64,000 nt of DNA from Streptomyces sp. NBC_01232 (GCF_035989885.1 NZ_CP108518.1:744001-808000), one strand, 5' to 3'; positions 17,011-26,376 are shown, numbered from the stretch's first letter. Notes: generated from the letters alone by a model not told the origin. A program made the numbers and translations.

Positions 17011-18453
17011 ATGCACGAGATATCCGGCAGGAAACGAACGACGGTCCGGCGGGCCGTCCTGGCCGCGCTCAGCACGGTCGCCGTGGTCGCGGCCGCCGCC
17101 GCGGGCATCGCCCTGCCCGCGAGTGCCGCGGCTCCTCCCACACCGTCCGGCTGGTCCCGGGTGTTCCTGGACGACTTCGACGGGGCCGCGGGGTCCGGCG
17201 TGAACACCGCCGACTGGCAGTACACCACCGGCACCTCATACCCCGGCGGACCCGCCAACTTCGGTACCGGCGAGATCGAGACGATGACCGCCGATCCCTC
17301 CAACGTCTCCCTCGACGGGGCAGGCAACCTGCGCATCACGCCGCGCCGGGACGCCGCCGGCAACTGGACGTCCGGCCGCATCGAGACCCGGCGCGCCGAC
17401 TTCGAGCCCCCCGCGGGCGGCAAGCTCCGTTCGGAGGCCCGTATCCAGATGCCGAACGTGACGGGCCCGGCCGCCAAGGGCTACTGGCCGGCATTCTGGA
17501 TGCTCGGCGCCCCCTACCGGGGCAACTGGTGGAACTGGCCGGGCATCGGCGAGATCGACATCCTGGAGAACGTGCAGGGCCTCAACAACGTCTGGGCGAC
17601 CCTGCATTGCGGCACGACCCCGGGCGGCCCCTGCAACGAGACCTCCGGCATCGGCGGCCAGCGCGCCTGCCCCGGCGTCAGCTGCCAGGCCGGCTTCCAC
17701 ACCTACGCCGTCGAATGGGACCGATCGACGGCGGTCGAGGAAATGCGCTTCTACGTCGACGAGTTCAACTTCCATACGGTACGCGCCAACCAGGTGGACG
17801 CGACGACCTGGGCCAATGCCACGAACCACGGCTACTTCATCATCCTGAACGTCGCCATGGGCGGAGGCTTCCCGGACGCCTTCGGCGGCGGCCCCGACGC
17901 GGGCACCCAGCCCGGCCACTCCATGGTCGTCGACTACGTGTCCGTCCTCCGGTCGACCGGAGGGACCACGCCGCCCACCACTCCCCCCACCACCCCGCCC
18001 ACCACTCCCCCGACGACACCGCCCACCACCCCTCCCGGTCACCGCGACGCGTACACGACGATCCAGGCCGAGTCGTACGACAGCCAGTCGGGCGTGACCA
18101 AGGAGATGACCACGGACAGCGGCGGCGGCCAGGGCCTCGCGGCGATCGCCAACGGCGACTGGGCGCTGTTCCGGGGCGTCGACTTCGGTTCCACACCCGC
18201 CGGGCAGTTCCACGGACGCGTCGCGAGCGGTGCGGCCGGCGGGGTCAGCGGGCTGGTCGAGGTGCGGCTCGACAGCCCGGGCGCGCCCCCGGTCGGCAGC
18301 TTCTCGATCGCGTCCACCGGCGGCTGGCAGAGCTGGCGCACGGTGCCGGCGAACATCACGGCGGTCACCGGCACGCACGACGTCTACCTGACCTTCACCA
18401 GCGGCCAGCCCGCCGACTTCGTGAACGTCAACTGGTTCGACTTCGGTCACTGA
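17011..18453 (+). CDS. secreted GH16 glycoside hydrolase (beta-1,3-glucanase type) with CBM6
   Basis: A 480-aa exported enzyme. It has a signal peptide ~1-40 with twin Arg-containing basic start (ISGRKRTTVRRAVLAAL) and AxA cleavage, then a GH16 domain ~45-320. That domain contains G-E181-I-D-I-L-E186-N, the GH16 catalytic signature (Glu181 nucleophile, Glu186 acid/base). A TTPP-repeat linker ~323-346 precedes a CBM6-like beta-sandwich ~350-480 (TIQAESYDSQSGV...NVNWFDFGH). It hydrolyses laminarin-like glucans outside the cell, feeding the host from fungal walls. Regulated probably by a LacI-type repressor through 16933-16946; no repressor or sugar ABC transporter is adjacent. Confidence 0.94.
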   Translation: MHEISGRKRTTVRRAVLAALSTVAVVAAAAAGIALPASAAAPPTPSGWSRVFLDDFDGAAGSGVNTADWQYTTGTSYPGGPANFGTGEIETMTADPSNVSLDGAGNLRITPRRDAAGNWTSGRIETRRADFEPPAGGKLRSEARIQMPNVTGPAAKGYWPAFWMLGAPYRGNWWNWPGIGEIDILENVQGLNNVWATLHCGTTPGGPCNETSGIGGQRACPGVSCQAGFHTYAVEWDRSTAVEEMRFYVDEFNFHTVRANQVDATTWANATNHGYFIILNVAMGGGFPDAFGGGPDAGTQPGHSMVVDYVSVLRSTGGTTPPTTPPTTPPTTPPTTPPTTPPGHRDAYTTIQAESYDSQSGVTKEMTTDSGGGQGLAAIANGDWALFRGVDFGSTPAGQFHGRVASGAAGGVSGLVEVRLDSPGAPPVGSFSIASTGGWQSWRTVPANITAVTGTHDVYLTFTSGQPADFVNVNWFDFGH

Positions 18454-18472
18454 CCACCGCCCCGCAGGGCCC

Positions 18473-18508
18473 GGCGTCGTCCACGCGGCAGTCCGCGTGG
18501 ACGACGCC
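18473..18508. terminator. 16-bp hairpin terminator
   Basis: GGCGTCGTCCACGCGG, loop CAGT, perfect complement, 20 bp after the GH16 stop codon. Confidence 0.85.
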
Positions 18509-18599
18509 GCGCGTCCGGTGGACGGCCCGGGCGGCGCGGGACAGGCTGGTGGCCGACGGCGGCAGGAGGCCGCAGGAGGCCACAGCAGGAGGAGCGCCC

Positions 18600-19112
18600 A
18601 TGCCCGAGGAAGAGCCCCGCACCGAGCTGGACGCGCGCTACAGCGACGAGCAGGCCACCGCGGTGCCATGGCGGGACGCCGTCAGCAGGCTGGCCGCGGC
18701 GGAGCTGTACTGGCTGACGACCGTACGCCCCGACGCGCGGCCGCACGTCACCCCGCTGATCGGTGTCTGGGCGGACGGCGCACTGCATTTCTGCACCGGC
18801 CCCGAGGAGCGCAAGGCCAAGAACCTCCGCCGCAACGCGCACGTCGTCCTCACCACCGGCACCAACACCCTGCACGAGGGATTCGACCTGGTCGTCGAGG
18901 GTGTGGCGGCCCGGGTCACGGATCCCGATCGGCTGCGCCGGCTCGCCGCCGCCTGGGAGGCCAAGTACGGCGCCGAGTGGCACTTCGACATCGGCGACGG
19001 CGTGTTCGTGAACCCCGACGCGGGCGAGGCGGTGGTCTTCGCGGTACGTCCGAGCACGGCCTTCGGCTTCGGCAAGGGCGGGTACAGCCAGACGCGCTGG
19101 CTCTTCTCCTGA
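18600..19112 (+). CDS. pyridoxamine 5'-phosphate oxidase family (PPOX) protein
   Basis: A 170-aa split-barrel flavin/F420-type protein from ATG 18600, behind AGGAGGAG. The core reads WRDAVSRLAAAELYWLTTVRPDARPHVTPLIGVWADGALHFCTGPEERKAKNLRRNAHVVLTTG, the classic PPOX opening, where ELYWLTTVRPDGRPHV contacts the cofactor. In actinobacteria such proteins mostly bind F420 or FMN and reduce or oxidise small molecules. The substrate is not predictable. It is a stand-alone gene. Confidence 0.9.
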   Translation: MPEEEPRTELDARYSDEQATAVPWRDAVSRLAAAELYWLTTVRPDARPHVTPLIGVWADGALHFCTGPEERKAKNLRRNAHVVLTTGTNTLHEGFDLVVEGVAARVTDPDRLRRLAAAWEAKYGAEWHFDIGDGVFVNPDAGEAVVFAVRPSTAFGFGKGGYSQTRWLFS

Positions 19113-19196
19113 CCCACCCCCGCGGACAGCCTGTCCACCGGGAACCACGACGTCAGTGGGGTTAGGCTCGGAGCAGTCGCGAAGGGGATGGTGCGC

Positions 19197-20033
19197 ATGT
19201 GTCGGTGGCTCGCCTACTCGGGTTCGCCCATGCTCCTCGACACCGTGCTCTACCGCCCGGAGCACTCGCTGATCAACCAGAGCCTCCGCTCCCGGATGGG
19301 CGCCGAGCCGACCAACGGCGACGGTTTCGGCATCGGCTGGTACAGCGCGGACGGCGACGGCACCCCGGCGGTCTTCCGGGACGTCGGCCCGGCGTGGAAC
19401 AGCCGCAATCTGCAGGAGCTCGCCGCGCACGTCCGCTCCCCGCTGTTCTTCGCGCACGTGCGCGCCTCGACGGGCTCGGCGATCCAGCAGTCCAACTGCC
19501 ATCCGTTCCGCCACGGCCGCTGGCTGTGGATGCACAACGGGGCGATCGCCGACTTCCACCGGCTGCAGCGCGACCTGTGCATGGCCGTCGACCCGGCGCT
19601 CTTCCCGTGCATCGAGGGGTCCACCGACTCCGAGGTGATGTTCTACCTGGCGGTCACCTTCGGTCTCGACCAGGACGTACCGGGTGCGGTGGCCAGGATG
19701 GCGGGGCTGGTGGAGCGCCTCGGCAAGGAGCACGGCGTGCCGGAGCCGCTCCAGATGACGGTGGCGGTCAGTGACGGCCTGCGCGTATGGGCCTTCCGTT
19801 ACTCCAGCCAGGGGAAGTCCCGGTCGCTCTACTACAGCAGCAGGGCCGAGACCGTCCGCCATCTGCACCCGGAGATCCCCTACCTCAGGGAGGTCTCGGA
19901 CGAGACCCGCCTGGTGGTGTCCGAGCCGCTGGGAGACCTGCACGGTGTGTGGAACGAACTCCCCGAGAGCAGCTACGCGGTGATCCCCTCCGGCCCCCAC
20001 ATGGACTACCTCCCGTTCGTCCCCGAGTTCTGA
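19197..20033 (+). CDS. class II glutamine amidotransferase
   Basis: A 278-aa Ntn-hydrolase. ATG 19197 is chosen over 19188 because it gives M-C-R-W-L-A-Y: after Met removal Cys2 becomes the N-terminal nucleophile, and GAAGGGG lies at the right distance. Further signature: N-x-D-G-F-G-I-G-W-Y and HNGAIADFHRL. It resembles the stand-alone GATase/EgtC-like family (ergothioneine hydrolase relatives), but no egt genes neighbour it, so the substrate stays open. Confidence 0.9.
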   Translation: MCRWLAYSGSPMLLDTVLYRPEHSLINQSLRSRMGAEPTNGDGFGIGWYSADGDGTPAVFRDVGPAWNSRNLQELAAHVRSPLFFAHVRASTGSAIQQSNCHPFRHGRWLWMHNGAIADFHRLQRDLCMAVDPALFPCIEGSTDSEVMFYLAVTFGLDQDVPGAVARMAGLVERLGKEHGVPEPLQMTVAVSDGLRVWAFRYSSQGKSRSLYYSSRAETVRHLHPEIPYLREVSDETRLVVSEPLGDLHGVWNELPESSYAVIPSGPHMDYLPFVPEF

Positions 20034-20271
20034 CCGGCTCCCGGACCGGATTCCCGCCCCCGGCGCCCGGCTCGGATTCCCGCCCGGATTCCCGCCCCGG
20101 CCCGGCTCCGGCGTACGGGGCGGAGCCGCGGGTATCCGCCTCCCGGGAGACCTCCCGGCCGCCCGCGCCGGATGTCACCGGCCGTGTCCACGGCGTACAC
20201 GCACCGCTGTCCCCGCACGGGAGGAGGCGGGCGGAACCGCAGGTACGGAGACCACACGACAGGGGCCCGAC

Positions 20272-21324
20272 GTGAGCTACGTGAAGCGCGGCTCCGGCTA
20301 CACCCGGGACAGCCGCTACCTCACCACCCGGATCACCGCCGACGGGGGCGAGGGGTTCGCCGTCGAACCGGGCCGCTACCGGCTGGTGGTGAGCCGGGCC
20401 TGTCCGTGGGCGAGCCGTGCCGTCATCGTGCGGCGGCTCCTCGGACTGGAGAAGGCGTTGCCGATGGCGGTGGCGGGCCCGACGCACGACGAGCGGAGCT
20501 GGAGCTTCGACCTCGATCCCGGCGGCCGCGACCCCGTGCTCGGCATCGAGCGGCTCCGCGAGGCCTACCTCGCCCGCGACCCCGGATACGACCGGGGCAT
20601 CACCGTTCCCGCGATCGTCGACGTGCCGACCGGCCGGGTGGTGACCAACGACTTCGCGCAGATCACGGTCGACCTGTCGCTGGAATGGACGGCGTACCAC
20701 CGCGAGGGCGCCCCCGCGCTCTACCCGCGCGCGCTGCGGGCGGAGATCGACGCCGTGAACCGGGCCGTGTACGAGGAGGTGAACAACGGCGTCTACCGTG
20801 CCGGTTTCGCCGGGTCCCAGGAGACCTACGCCTCGGCGTACGCGCGCCTGTTCGCCCGCCTCGACCGCCTCACCGAGCGCCTCGGCACATCCCGTTACCT
20901 GGTCGGTGACACCATCACCGAGGCGGACGTACGGCTGTTCACCACCCTCGTGCGCTTCGACGCCGTCTACCACGGCCACTTCAAGTGCAACCGGCAGAAG
21001 CTGTCCGAGATGCCGGTCCTGTGGGCCTACGCCCGGGACCTGTTCCAGACCCCCGGCTTCGGGGACACGGTTGACTTTGATCACATCAAGCGCCACTACT
21101 ACCTGGTCCACGACGACATCAACCCGACCGGCATCGTGCCCGCCGGGCCGGACCTGTCGGGCTGGGTCGCACCGCACGACCGGGCGGCGCTGGGCGGCCG
21201 CCCGTTCGGCGACGGCACGCCACCGGGACCGGTCGCACCGGAGGAGGCCGTCCCGTCCCGTGCGAATCCGCTCCCCTCCAGTGCTGATCCGCTCCCCTCC
21301 GCTGCGAATCCGCTCCCGTCCTGA
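20272..21324 (+). CDS. Xi-class glutathione S-transferase-like (glutathionyl-hydroquinone reductase family) protein
   Basis: A 350-aa protein from GTG 20272. Active-site Cys44 lies in VVSRACPWASRAVIVRRLLGLE. The C-terminal helical domain includes RYLVGDTITEADVRLFTTLVRFDAVYHGHFKCN, diagnostic of Xi-class/YqjG proteins that strip thiols from hydroquinone adducts. Streptomyces make mycothiol rather than glutathione, so the natural thiol is probably different. The last ~20 residues are a three-fold A-N/D-P-L-P-S repeat encoded by a 21-bp tandem repeat (about 21260-21321). Confidence 0.9.
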   Translation: MSYVKRGSGYTRDSRYLTTRITADGGEGFAVEPGRYRLVVSRACPWASRAVIVRRLLGLEKALPMAVAGPTHDERSWSFDLDPGGRDPVLGIERLREAYLARDPGYDRGITVPAIVDVPTGRVVTNDFAQITVDLSLEWTAYHREGAPALYPRALRAEIDAVNRAVYEEVNNGVYRAGFAGSQETYASAYARLFARLDRLTERLGTSRYLVGDTITEADVRLFTTLVRFDAVYHGHFKCNRQKLSEMPVLWAYARDLFQTPGFGDTVDFDHIKRHYYLVHDDINPTGIVPAGPDLSGWVAPHDRAALGGRPFGDGTPPGPVAPEEAVPSRANPLPSSADPLPSAANPLPS

Positions 21325-21418
21325 GCCCACTCCCGGGGGCGTTCTCCGGTTACGCTGCTGTCCGGCGAGGGGCGGCACCGTGCGACCGCCCGCCCGTGCA
21401 CACCATGGAGGAGCATCC

Positions 21419-22462
21419 GTGACCGAACCGCGCCCCGGCGACCGGCCCACCCTGGAGGCCGTCGCGGCGCACGCCGGGGTCTCCCGGGCCACCGCGTCCC
21501 GTGTGGTCAACGGCGGGGACGGGGTCCGCGCACATCTGGTGGAGCGGGTGCACACGGCGATCCAGGAGCTGGGGTACGTCCCCAACCACGCGGCCCGCAC
21601 CCTGGTCACCCGGCGCACCGGCGCCGTCGCAGTGATCATCGCCGAGCCGGAGGTCCGGATCTTCTCGGACCCGTTCTTCTCGCGCCAGGTCCGGGGTATC
21701 GCCAAGGAGTTGACCGCGCACGACACCCAACTGGTCCTGCTGCTGGTGGAGGACCGCGGCGACTACGAACGGATCGAGCGCTATCTGGCGGGCGGCCACG
21801 TGGACGGGGCCCTCGCCTTCTCCCTGCACACCGACGACCCGCTGCCGGCCATCACCCGTCGCATCGGCATGCCCACGGTCTACGGGGGCCGCCCCGGCTG
21901 GACCACCGGGCCCGGGGAGGACGACGGGGTGGCCTTTGTCGACGCCGACAACCGCGGGGGTGCCCGGGAGGCCGTGCGCTACCTGCTGGCGCAGGGCCGC
22001 AGGCGCATCGCACACATCGCCGGCCCGCTCGACCAGACCTCGGCGGCCGACCGGCTGAGCGGCTACCGCGACGCACTCGCGGGCGCCGGCCCCGAGCTGT
22101 TCGCCGAAGGTGACTTCACCCCGGCGGGCGGGGCCCGTGCGATGGCCGAACTGCTGGAGCGGGACGCCGGAATCGACGCGGTCTTCGCCGGGAACGACCT
22201 GATGGCCACGGGTGCGCTGCGCGTGCTGCGGGAGAGCGGCCGGACGGTTCCCGGCGACGTGGCGCTGGTGGGCTTCGACGACGCCGAGGCGGTGGCGGAG
22301 AGCGCCGATCCGCCGCTGACGACCGTACGCCAGGACATAGAGGGCATGGGCGCTCTGATGGCTCGGCTGCTGATGCGGTCCCTGAACGGCGGTCCGGGCG
22401 AGCGGGCCGTGCCCGGTCCGGTGATCACCGCCACCGAACTGGTGCGGCGCGCGTCGGCCTGA
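21419..22462 (+). CDS. LacI family transcriptional regulator
   Basis: A 347-aa repressor starting at GTG 21419 with GGAGGAG six bases upstream. HTH ~10-55 (PTLEAVAAHAGVSRATASRVVNGGDGVRAHLVERVHTAIQELGYVPNHAAR) includes the hinge. A periplasmic-binding-protein-like effector domain follows (ADRLSGYRDALAGAGPELFAEGDFTPAGGARAMAELLERDAGIDAVFAGNDLMATGALRVLRE). It reads into a hairpin. No transporter or glycosidase is directly next to it, so target genes are unclear; the GH16 gene 2.9 kb upstream of its end is a possibility, not a demonstrated one. Confidence 0.92.
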   Translation: MTEPRPGDRPTLEAVAAHAGVSRATASRVVNGGDGVRAHLVERVHTAIQELGYVPNHAARTLVTRRTGAVAVIIAEPEVRIFSDPFFSRQVRGIAKELTAHDTQLVLLLVEDRGDYERIERYLAGGHVDGALAFSLHTDDPLPAITRRIGMPTVYGGRPGWTTGPGEDDGVAFVDADNRGGAREAVRYLLAQGRRRIAHIAGPLDQTSAADRLSGYRDALAGAGPELFAEGDFTPAGGARAMAELLERDAGIDAVFAGNDLMATGALRVLRESGRTVPGDVALVGFDDAEAVAESADPPLTTVRQDIEGMGALMARLLMRSLNGGPGERAVPGPVITATELVRRASA

Positions 22463-22470
22463 CGTGCCGC

Positions 22471-22496
22471 AGGGGCCCGCGCGACGGCGGGCCCCT
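22471..22496. terminator. 10-bp hairpin between convergent genes
   Basis: AGGGGCCCGC, 6-base loop, perfect complement, between the LacI gene end (22462) and the DUF4360 gene end (22523). Probably terminates both. Confidence 0.7.
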
Positions 22497-22522
22497 ACGG
22501 GCCGGGGGAGGAACGTGCCGGA

Positions 22523-23185
22523 TCAGCGCCGGACCGGGCACTGCTTCCAGGAGAAGTGGTACACGCTGTTGATGCTGCCGTCCGTCGAGTCGAGTGCCAT
22601 GAAGCTGGTGTGCGACGGGTCCGAGGTTCCCACTTCGGCGCGCAGCTCGGTGTTGATGTTGAAGTTGCGCTGCTCACCGCAGGGCGCGAAGACGAGGGCT
22701 TCGATGCCCGTGGTGTCGGTCGCCTGCCAGTTGTCGACGAGCTCGCCGTTGAACTTGTGGGTTCGGTACGCGGTCTGGCTCATGCCCTGGAAGTAGTAGC
22801 TGGCCTTCTGCGTGCCGACCGCGCCCGGTGCGAGGCTGCCGAAGCCGCGGTAGTCCACCTTGGCCACGGCGTACGTGTACCCCTGCGGGACATGGACGTC
22901 GAGGGAGAGGAGGCAGTTCTTGCGGCCCTCGACGGTGGAGACACCACCGCCGGCCTGGGCCAGGTATTCGCTGTAGGTGACCGTGAAGGCCGAGTTGTCC
23001 GGCGACACGGCGACGGCGGCACTGCCTGGACGGCAGCCCGATCCGTTCACGGAGGCGACGTCCACGGTCACCTGGTCGGTGGGGGCCGAGGGCGCCGAGG
23101 AAGAGGCCCCGGCTGCGGGGGTGAGCGCGAGGAGGGTCGCGGTCATGGCGGCTGCGGTGAATCCGGTGCGGAGGGACTTGATCAC
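22523..23185 (-). CDS. secreted DUF4360 domain protein
   Basis: A 220-aa exported protein from GTG 23185. It has a signal peptide ~1-27 (MKSLRTGFTAAAMTATLLALTPAAGA), then a single DUF4360 domain. Conserved Cys residues would form disulphides (V-N-G-S-G-C-R-P-G near the start, R-K-N-C-L-L-S-L, F-A-P-C-G, W-K-Q-C-P at the end). The family is secreted, has beta-sandwich character, and is shared by Streptomyces and filamentous fungi. No function is assigned. No good ribosome-binding site precedes the GTG, so the start may be off by a few codons. Confidence 0.82.
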   Translation of the reverse strand: MIKSLRTGFTAAAMTATLLALTPAAGASSSAPSAPTDQVTVDVASVNGSGCRPGSAAVAVSPDNSAFTVTYSEYLAQAGGGVSTVEGRKNCLLSLDVHVPQGYTYAVAKVDYRGFGSLAPGAVGTQKASYYFQGMSQTAYRTHKFNGELVDNWQATDTTGIEALVFAPCGEQRNFNINTELRAEVGTSDPSHTSFMALDSTDGSINSVYHFSWKQCPVRR

Positions 23186-23442
23186 ACCGCCATGGATAGC
23201 GGTCCGCGGCCGCCCCCGCCGGCCGACGGGCACGCGGTCTCACCTCGATGGCCGAAGCCCATCACCGCAGAAACGATAAATCTACCCAAACCCCTCGACC
23301 GAATGGCCTCAGGTGGCACGGGGCGCCGAGTCGCACCGATCAGTCGTACCGGTTCGTCCTAATATCGGCGAGGTCTTTGAGGCAATCAGCGGGGGTTCTG
23401 GAGCCGGCCGGGGCGCCGGGCCCTCCTGCGGTGAGGAGTCCC

Positions 23443-25272
23443 ATGTCCCGCACACCACACTCCGCCCTGCTGTCGGCGCTGGCCCTCGCGACCGCCCTGG
23501 CCGTCGCACTGACCGGCCCCGCCCCCGCCTTCGCCGCAGCCCGCCACGCGGGCGGTGGCGGTGGCGGTGGCGGCGACGAGGCCGCGGTACTCGGCGAGGA
23601 GCACGCCCGCGCCCATGCCTGGATGCGCGAGGCCGCCAGGGGGACCCAGGGATATCCGCAGACGAAGCGCACGTCGAGCCTGGCCTCCCTCCAGGAGTCC
23701 CAGCGCAGGGCCAACGCGACGTTCGACGCGGCCCGGTTCGGCCGGTTCACCCGATTCTTCCCGTCGCCGGACTTCGGCGTCCACGTGGCCCAGCTGCCGA
23801 CGGGCAAGGTGCTGCTGTTCTCGTTCGAACGCGTGGAGGCCGATCCCACCAAGGAGACCGGGCCCACGAACACGATCGGCCGGACGAACGCGGGCCGCGC
23901 CTACCTGTGGGACCCCGCCAGGGGGACCGGGGCCAACGCCTTCAAGAACGTGGCACCGCCCGTGGTGCTGATGCCCGACGGCACCTACGCCCCGCGCCCG
24001 GCGCCGTTCTTCTGCGCCGGCCACTCCTACCTCCCCAACGGGATGGTGGGGGTGTTCGGCGGCAACGTCGGCGGGAAGGGCGGCAGCGGCGCCAAGCTGT
24101 CCTTCGTCTTCGACCCGTGGACCGAGAAGTGGTTCCGCAACCGCGACATGTCCGTGGGGCGCTGGTACCCCTCGGTCGTGACCGGGCCGGACGGTCGGCA
24201 GATCATCATGTCCGGCCAGTCCGAGCGCGGTACGGGCACGCCCACGCCGGTGGTGGAGCGCTTCCCCGCACTCGGACGCCCCGTGCCCTGGCGTTCGTAC
24301 GACATCCCCGCGAACGTCCCGGTGGAGCGGCTCCGGTCGTCGGCGCCCTTCCGGAACGACTATCCGCACCTCTTCTCGCTGCGGGACGGAAAGATCTACG
24401 GGCTCGGCCGCGACGCCGACCAGCAATGGCTGTTCGACCCGGTCAAGGACACCCGCACCGACCTGCCCCGGCGGCCCGCCGACTTCCGGGGCTACGGTTC
24501 CGCGGTGCCGCTGCCGGCCGGTTTCCGGGGCCCGGACTCCGTGCTGGTGCTCGGCGGCGACCCGCGCGACCCGCTCACCTACCGGCTGTCCGGGGGCCGC
24601 TGGAGCATCGAGGAGCCGAGGGCCTTCGGCCGCACCCAGGACGGGACCCTGATCCTGCCCGACGGGACGCTGCTCACCGTGAACGGCGCCCTGGACACCC
24701 GGAACTACGGCAACGGGCCCTTCAATCCGAAGGCCGACCTGAAGTACCGGCAGATCGAGCTGCGCGACGCGCGGGGCCACTGGAAGCTGGGGCCCGCCCA
24801 GCGACTGCCCCGCGGCTACCACTCCAACGCGCTGGTGCTGCCGGACGGCCGGATGATGGTCACCGGTGACGAGCTCCAGCAGATCGCCAACGATCCCGAC
24901 ATCAAGGACGGGATGGACGGCAGCATCGAGCTCTACGAGCCCGCCTACCTGCACCGGGGGCCCCGGCCGGCGCTCGACCGGGTCCCGGCGGGCGACCTCG
25001 GCCACGACACGGCCTTCCAGGTCACGAGCTCGACGCCGAAGGACGTCGAACGGGCCGTCCTGCTGGCGCCCACGACGGTCACGCACTCGGTGAACACCAG
25101 CCAGCGCCATCTGGACCTGCGGATCACCGGCGTCCACGGCTCCACCGTCGGACTCCGTACGCCACCGGGCGCTGCCGACGCCCCGCCCGGGTACTACATG
25201 CTCTTCCTTCTCAACGCGAAGGGCGTGCCCAGCACCGCGAAGTGGCTGAAGCTGGGCACGCGAACGCGTTAG
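23443..25272 (+). CDS. secreted copper-radical oxidase, galactose-oxidase/GlxA-like
   Basis: A 609-aa seven-bladed kelch oxidase with signal peptide ~1-33 and a Gly-rich tract after it. All radical-copper residues are recognisable. Cys191 (P-F-F-C-A-G-H-S) and Tyr242 (R-W-Y-P-S) form the thioether cofactor. Tyr459-His460 (G-Y-H-S-N-A-L-V-L-P-D-G-R) and His548 (T-H-S-V-N-T-S-Q-R) are copper ligands. The C-terminal Ig-like DUF1929 domain follows. GlxA-type enzymes oxidise primary alcohols or aldehydes of surface glycans and release H2O2. Streptomyces GlxA sits beside the glycan synthase CslA; none is here, so this is probably a paralogue. GAGGAG precedes the ATG. Confidence 0.93.
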   Translation: MSRTPHSALLSALALATALAVALTGPAPAFAAARHAGGGGGGGGDEAAVLGEEHARAHAWMREAARGTQGYPQTKRTSSLASLQESQRRANATFDAARFGRFTRFFPSPDFGVHVAQLPTGKVLLFSFERVEADPTKETGPTNTIGRTNAGRAYLWDPARGTGANAFKNVAPPVVLMPDGTYAPRPAPFFCAGHSYLPNGMVGVFGGNVGGKGGSGAKLSFVFDPWTEKWFRNRDMSVGRWYPSVVTGPDGRQIIMSGQSERGTGTPTPVVERFPALGRPVPWRSYDIPANVPVERLRSSAPFRNDYPHLFSLRDGKIYGLGRDADQQWLFDPVKDTRTDLPRRPADFRGYGSAVPLPAGFRGPDSVLVLGGDPRDPLTYRLSGGRWSIEEPRAFGRTQDGTLILPDGTLLTVNGALDTRNYGNGPFNPKADLKYRQIELRDARGHWKLGPAQRLPRGYHSNALVLPDGRMMVTGDELQQIANDPDIKDGMDGSIELYEPAYLHRGPRPALDRVPAGDLGHDTAFQVTSSTPKDVERAVLLAPTTVTHSVNTSQRHLDLRITGVHGSTVGLRTPPGAADAPPGYYMLFLLNAKGVPSTAKWLKLGTRTR

Positions 25273-25290
25273 ACCGTCCCTGCGGACGCG

Positions 25291-25902
25291 TCAGGCCGCC
25301 TCTTCCGCCCGGACGGCCGCCGCCGCGAACCGTACGACTGCCGCGAAGCCTGCCGTACGGACCCGGCAGTCGCGCAGTCCGGTCACCAGCGCGGCGTCGT
25401 AGCGGCCGAGCCCCACGGGGTCACCGGGCCGCTCCAGGACCACCGGTCCGTCCAGGGCGACCACCAGCAGCGTCTCGCCCGGCGGGACGGCGAGGGCCGC
25501 CCGGCCCCGTACGACGGCGGTGCGCGCCTGCACCGCGTCCCTGCGGTACATCACGTTGAAGTTCACCACGGGGCCGGAGAGCAGGCGGCAGTCGGTCGGC
25601 TCGTCCCCGGGGAAGTCCTGCGGCACGAACCGCTCGTCCACGAGACGGCGTACGCCCGCCACCGCGAGGTCCATCCCCGCGCCCTCGGCGAGGGTCAGGG
25701 TGCGCCCGATGCCGGGGAACGCCGAGAACGGACCGTCGGCGGCGACCTCTGCCAGGCTCACCCGCCAGGCGAAGTCGTCCATGCCGGCACCCTCGGGCCG
25801 GGCCGCGATCTCCCGGGTGACTCCTCCGCCGTTCTTCCAGACGGTGGCCGGGCGGCCGGCCGCCCGCAACACCTGGATCCCGCCGGCGGTCGTCGCGTCC
25901 AC
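25291..25902 (-). CDS. HutD/Ves family protein
   Basis: A 203-aa double-stranded beta-helix protein. The signature VWKNGGGVTREIAARPEG...FAWRVSLAEVAADGPFSAFPGIGRTLTLAEG is diagnostic of HutD/Ves. HutD is thought to tune histidine utilisation by binding formiminoglutamate. No hut gene is adjacent here. It follows the MarR gene by 5 bp on the same strand and so is probably co-transcribed with it. Confidence 0.9.
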   Translation of the reverse strand: MDATTAGGIQVLRAAGRPATVWKNGGGVTREIAARPEGAGMDDFAWRVSLAEVAADGPFSAFPGIGRTLTLAEGAGMDLAVAGVRRLVDERFVPQDFPGDEPTDCRLLSGPVVNFNVMYRRDAVQARTAVVRGRAALAVPPGETLLVVALDGPVVLERPGDPVGLGRYDAALVTGLRDCRVRTAGFAAVVRFAAAAVRAEEAA

Positions 25903-25907
25903 GGCGC

Positions 25908-26345
25908 TCAGGCCTTCTCCATCGAGGGGCGCAGACGGCCCAGCAGCGCGTAGAGCGTCGCACTCTCTGCCTCGTCGAGGGAGTCCAGCGCGCCGTGCAT
26001 CGCCTGCATCTCCTCCCGGACCCGGCGGATGACCTCGCGGCCCGAGTCCGTGGCGACGACGTTCTTGACGCGGCGGTCGGCGGGGTCCGGCTCCCGGCGC
26101 ACCAGCTCACGGGCCTCCAGGCGGTCGACGATGCCGGTCACGTTCGAGGCGTCGCACACCAGCAGGGTGGCGAGGCCGCGCATGGGCACGGGGCCGTCGA
26201 GCTGGGCGAGGACCCGGGCCTGGGTGGAGGTCAGCCCGTGCTGGGCGGCGGCGGCCGCGAACTCGCGCCATTGGGCGGTGCCGATCGCGGCGAGCAGCTC
26301 CAGCAGCTGGAGCTTGGTGGGGGTCTGCGTGGCGGTGTCGCTCAT
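25908..26345 (-). CDS. MarR family transcriptional regulator
   Basis: A 145-aa winged-helix regulator. ATG 26345 gives M-S-D-T-A-T-Q, and the recognition segment is GLTSTQARVLAQLDGPVPMRGLATLLVCDASNVTGIVDRLEARELVRREPDPADRRVKNVVATDSG. It is divergent from an MFS efflux gene across an AT-rich 153-bp region with a dyad, the standard layout for a MarR repressor controlling its own exporter. Ligand unknown. Confidence 0.92.
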   Translation of the reverse strand: MSDTATQTPTKLQLLELLAAIGTAQWREFAAAAAQHGLTSTQARVLAQLDGPVPMRGLATLLVCDASNVTGIVDRLEARELVRREPDPADRRVKNVVATDSGREVIRRVREEMQAMHGALDSLDEAESATLYALLGRLRPSMEKA

Positions 26346-26376
26346 ACCCGGAGCGTACTCAGGATGCTTCACATTA

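Noticed and set aside
20041..20110. Repeats of GGATTCCCGCCC after the amidotransferase gene
   Set aside because: Only two or three imperfect copies; ordinary low complexity, no CRISPR-like regular spacing.
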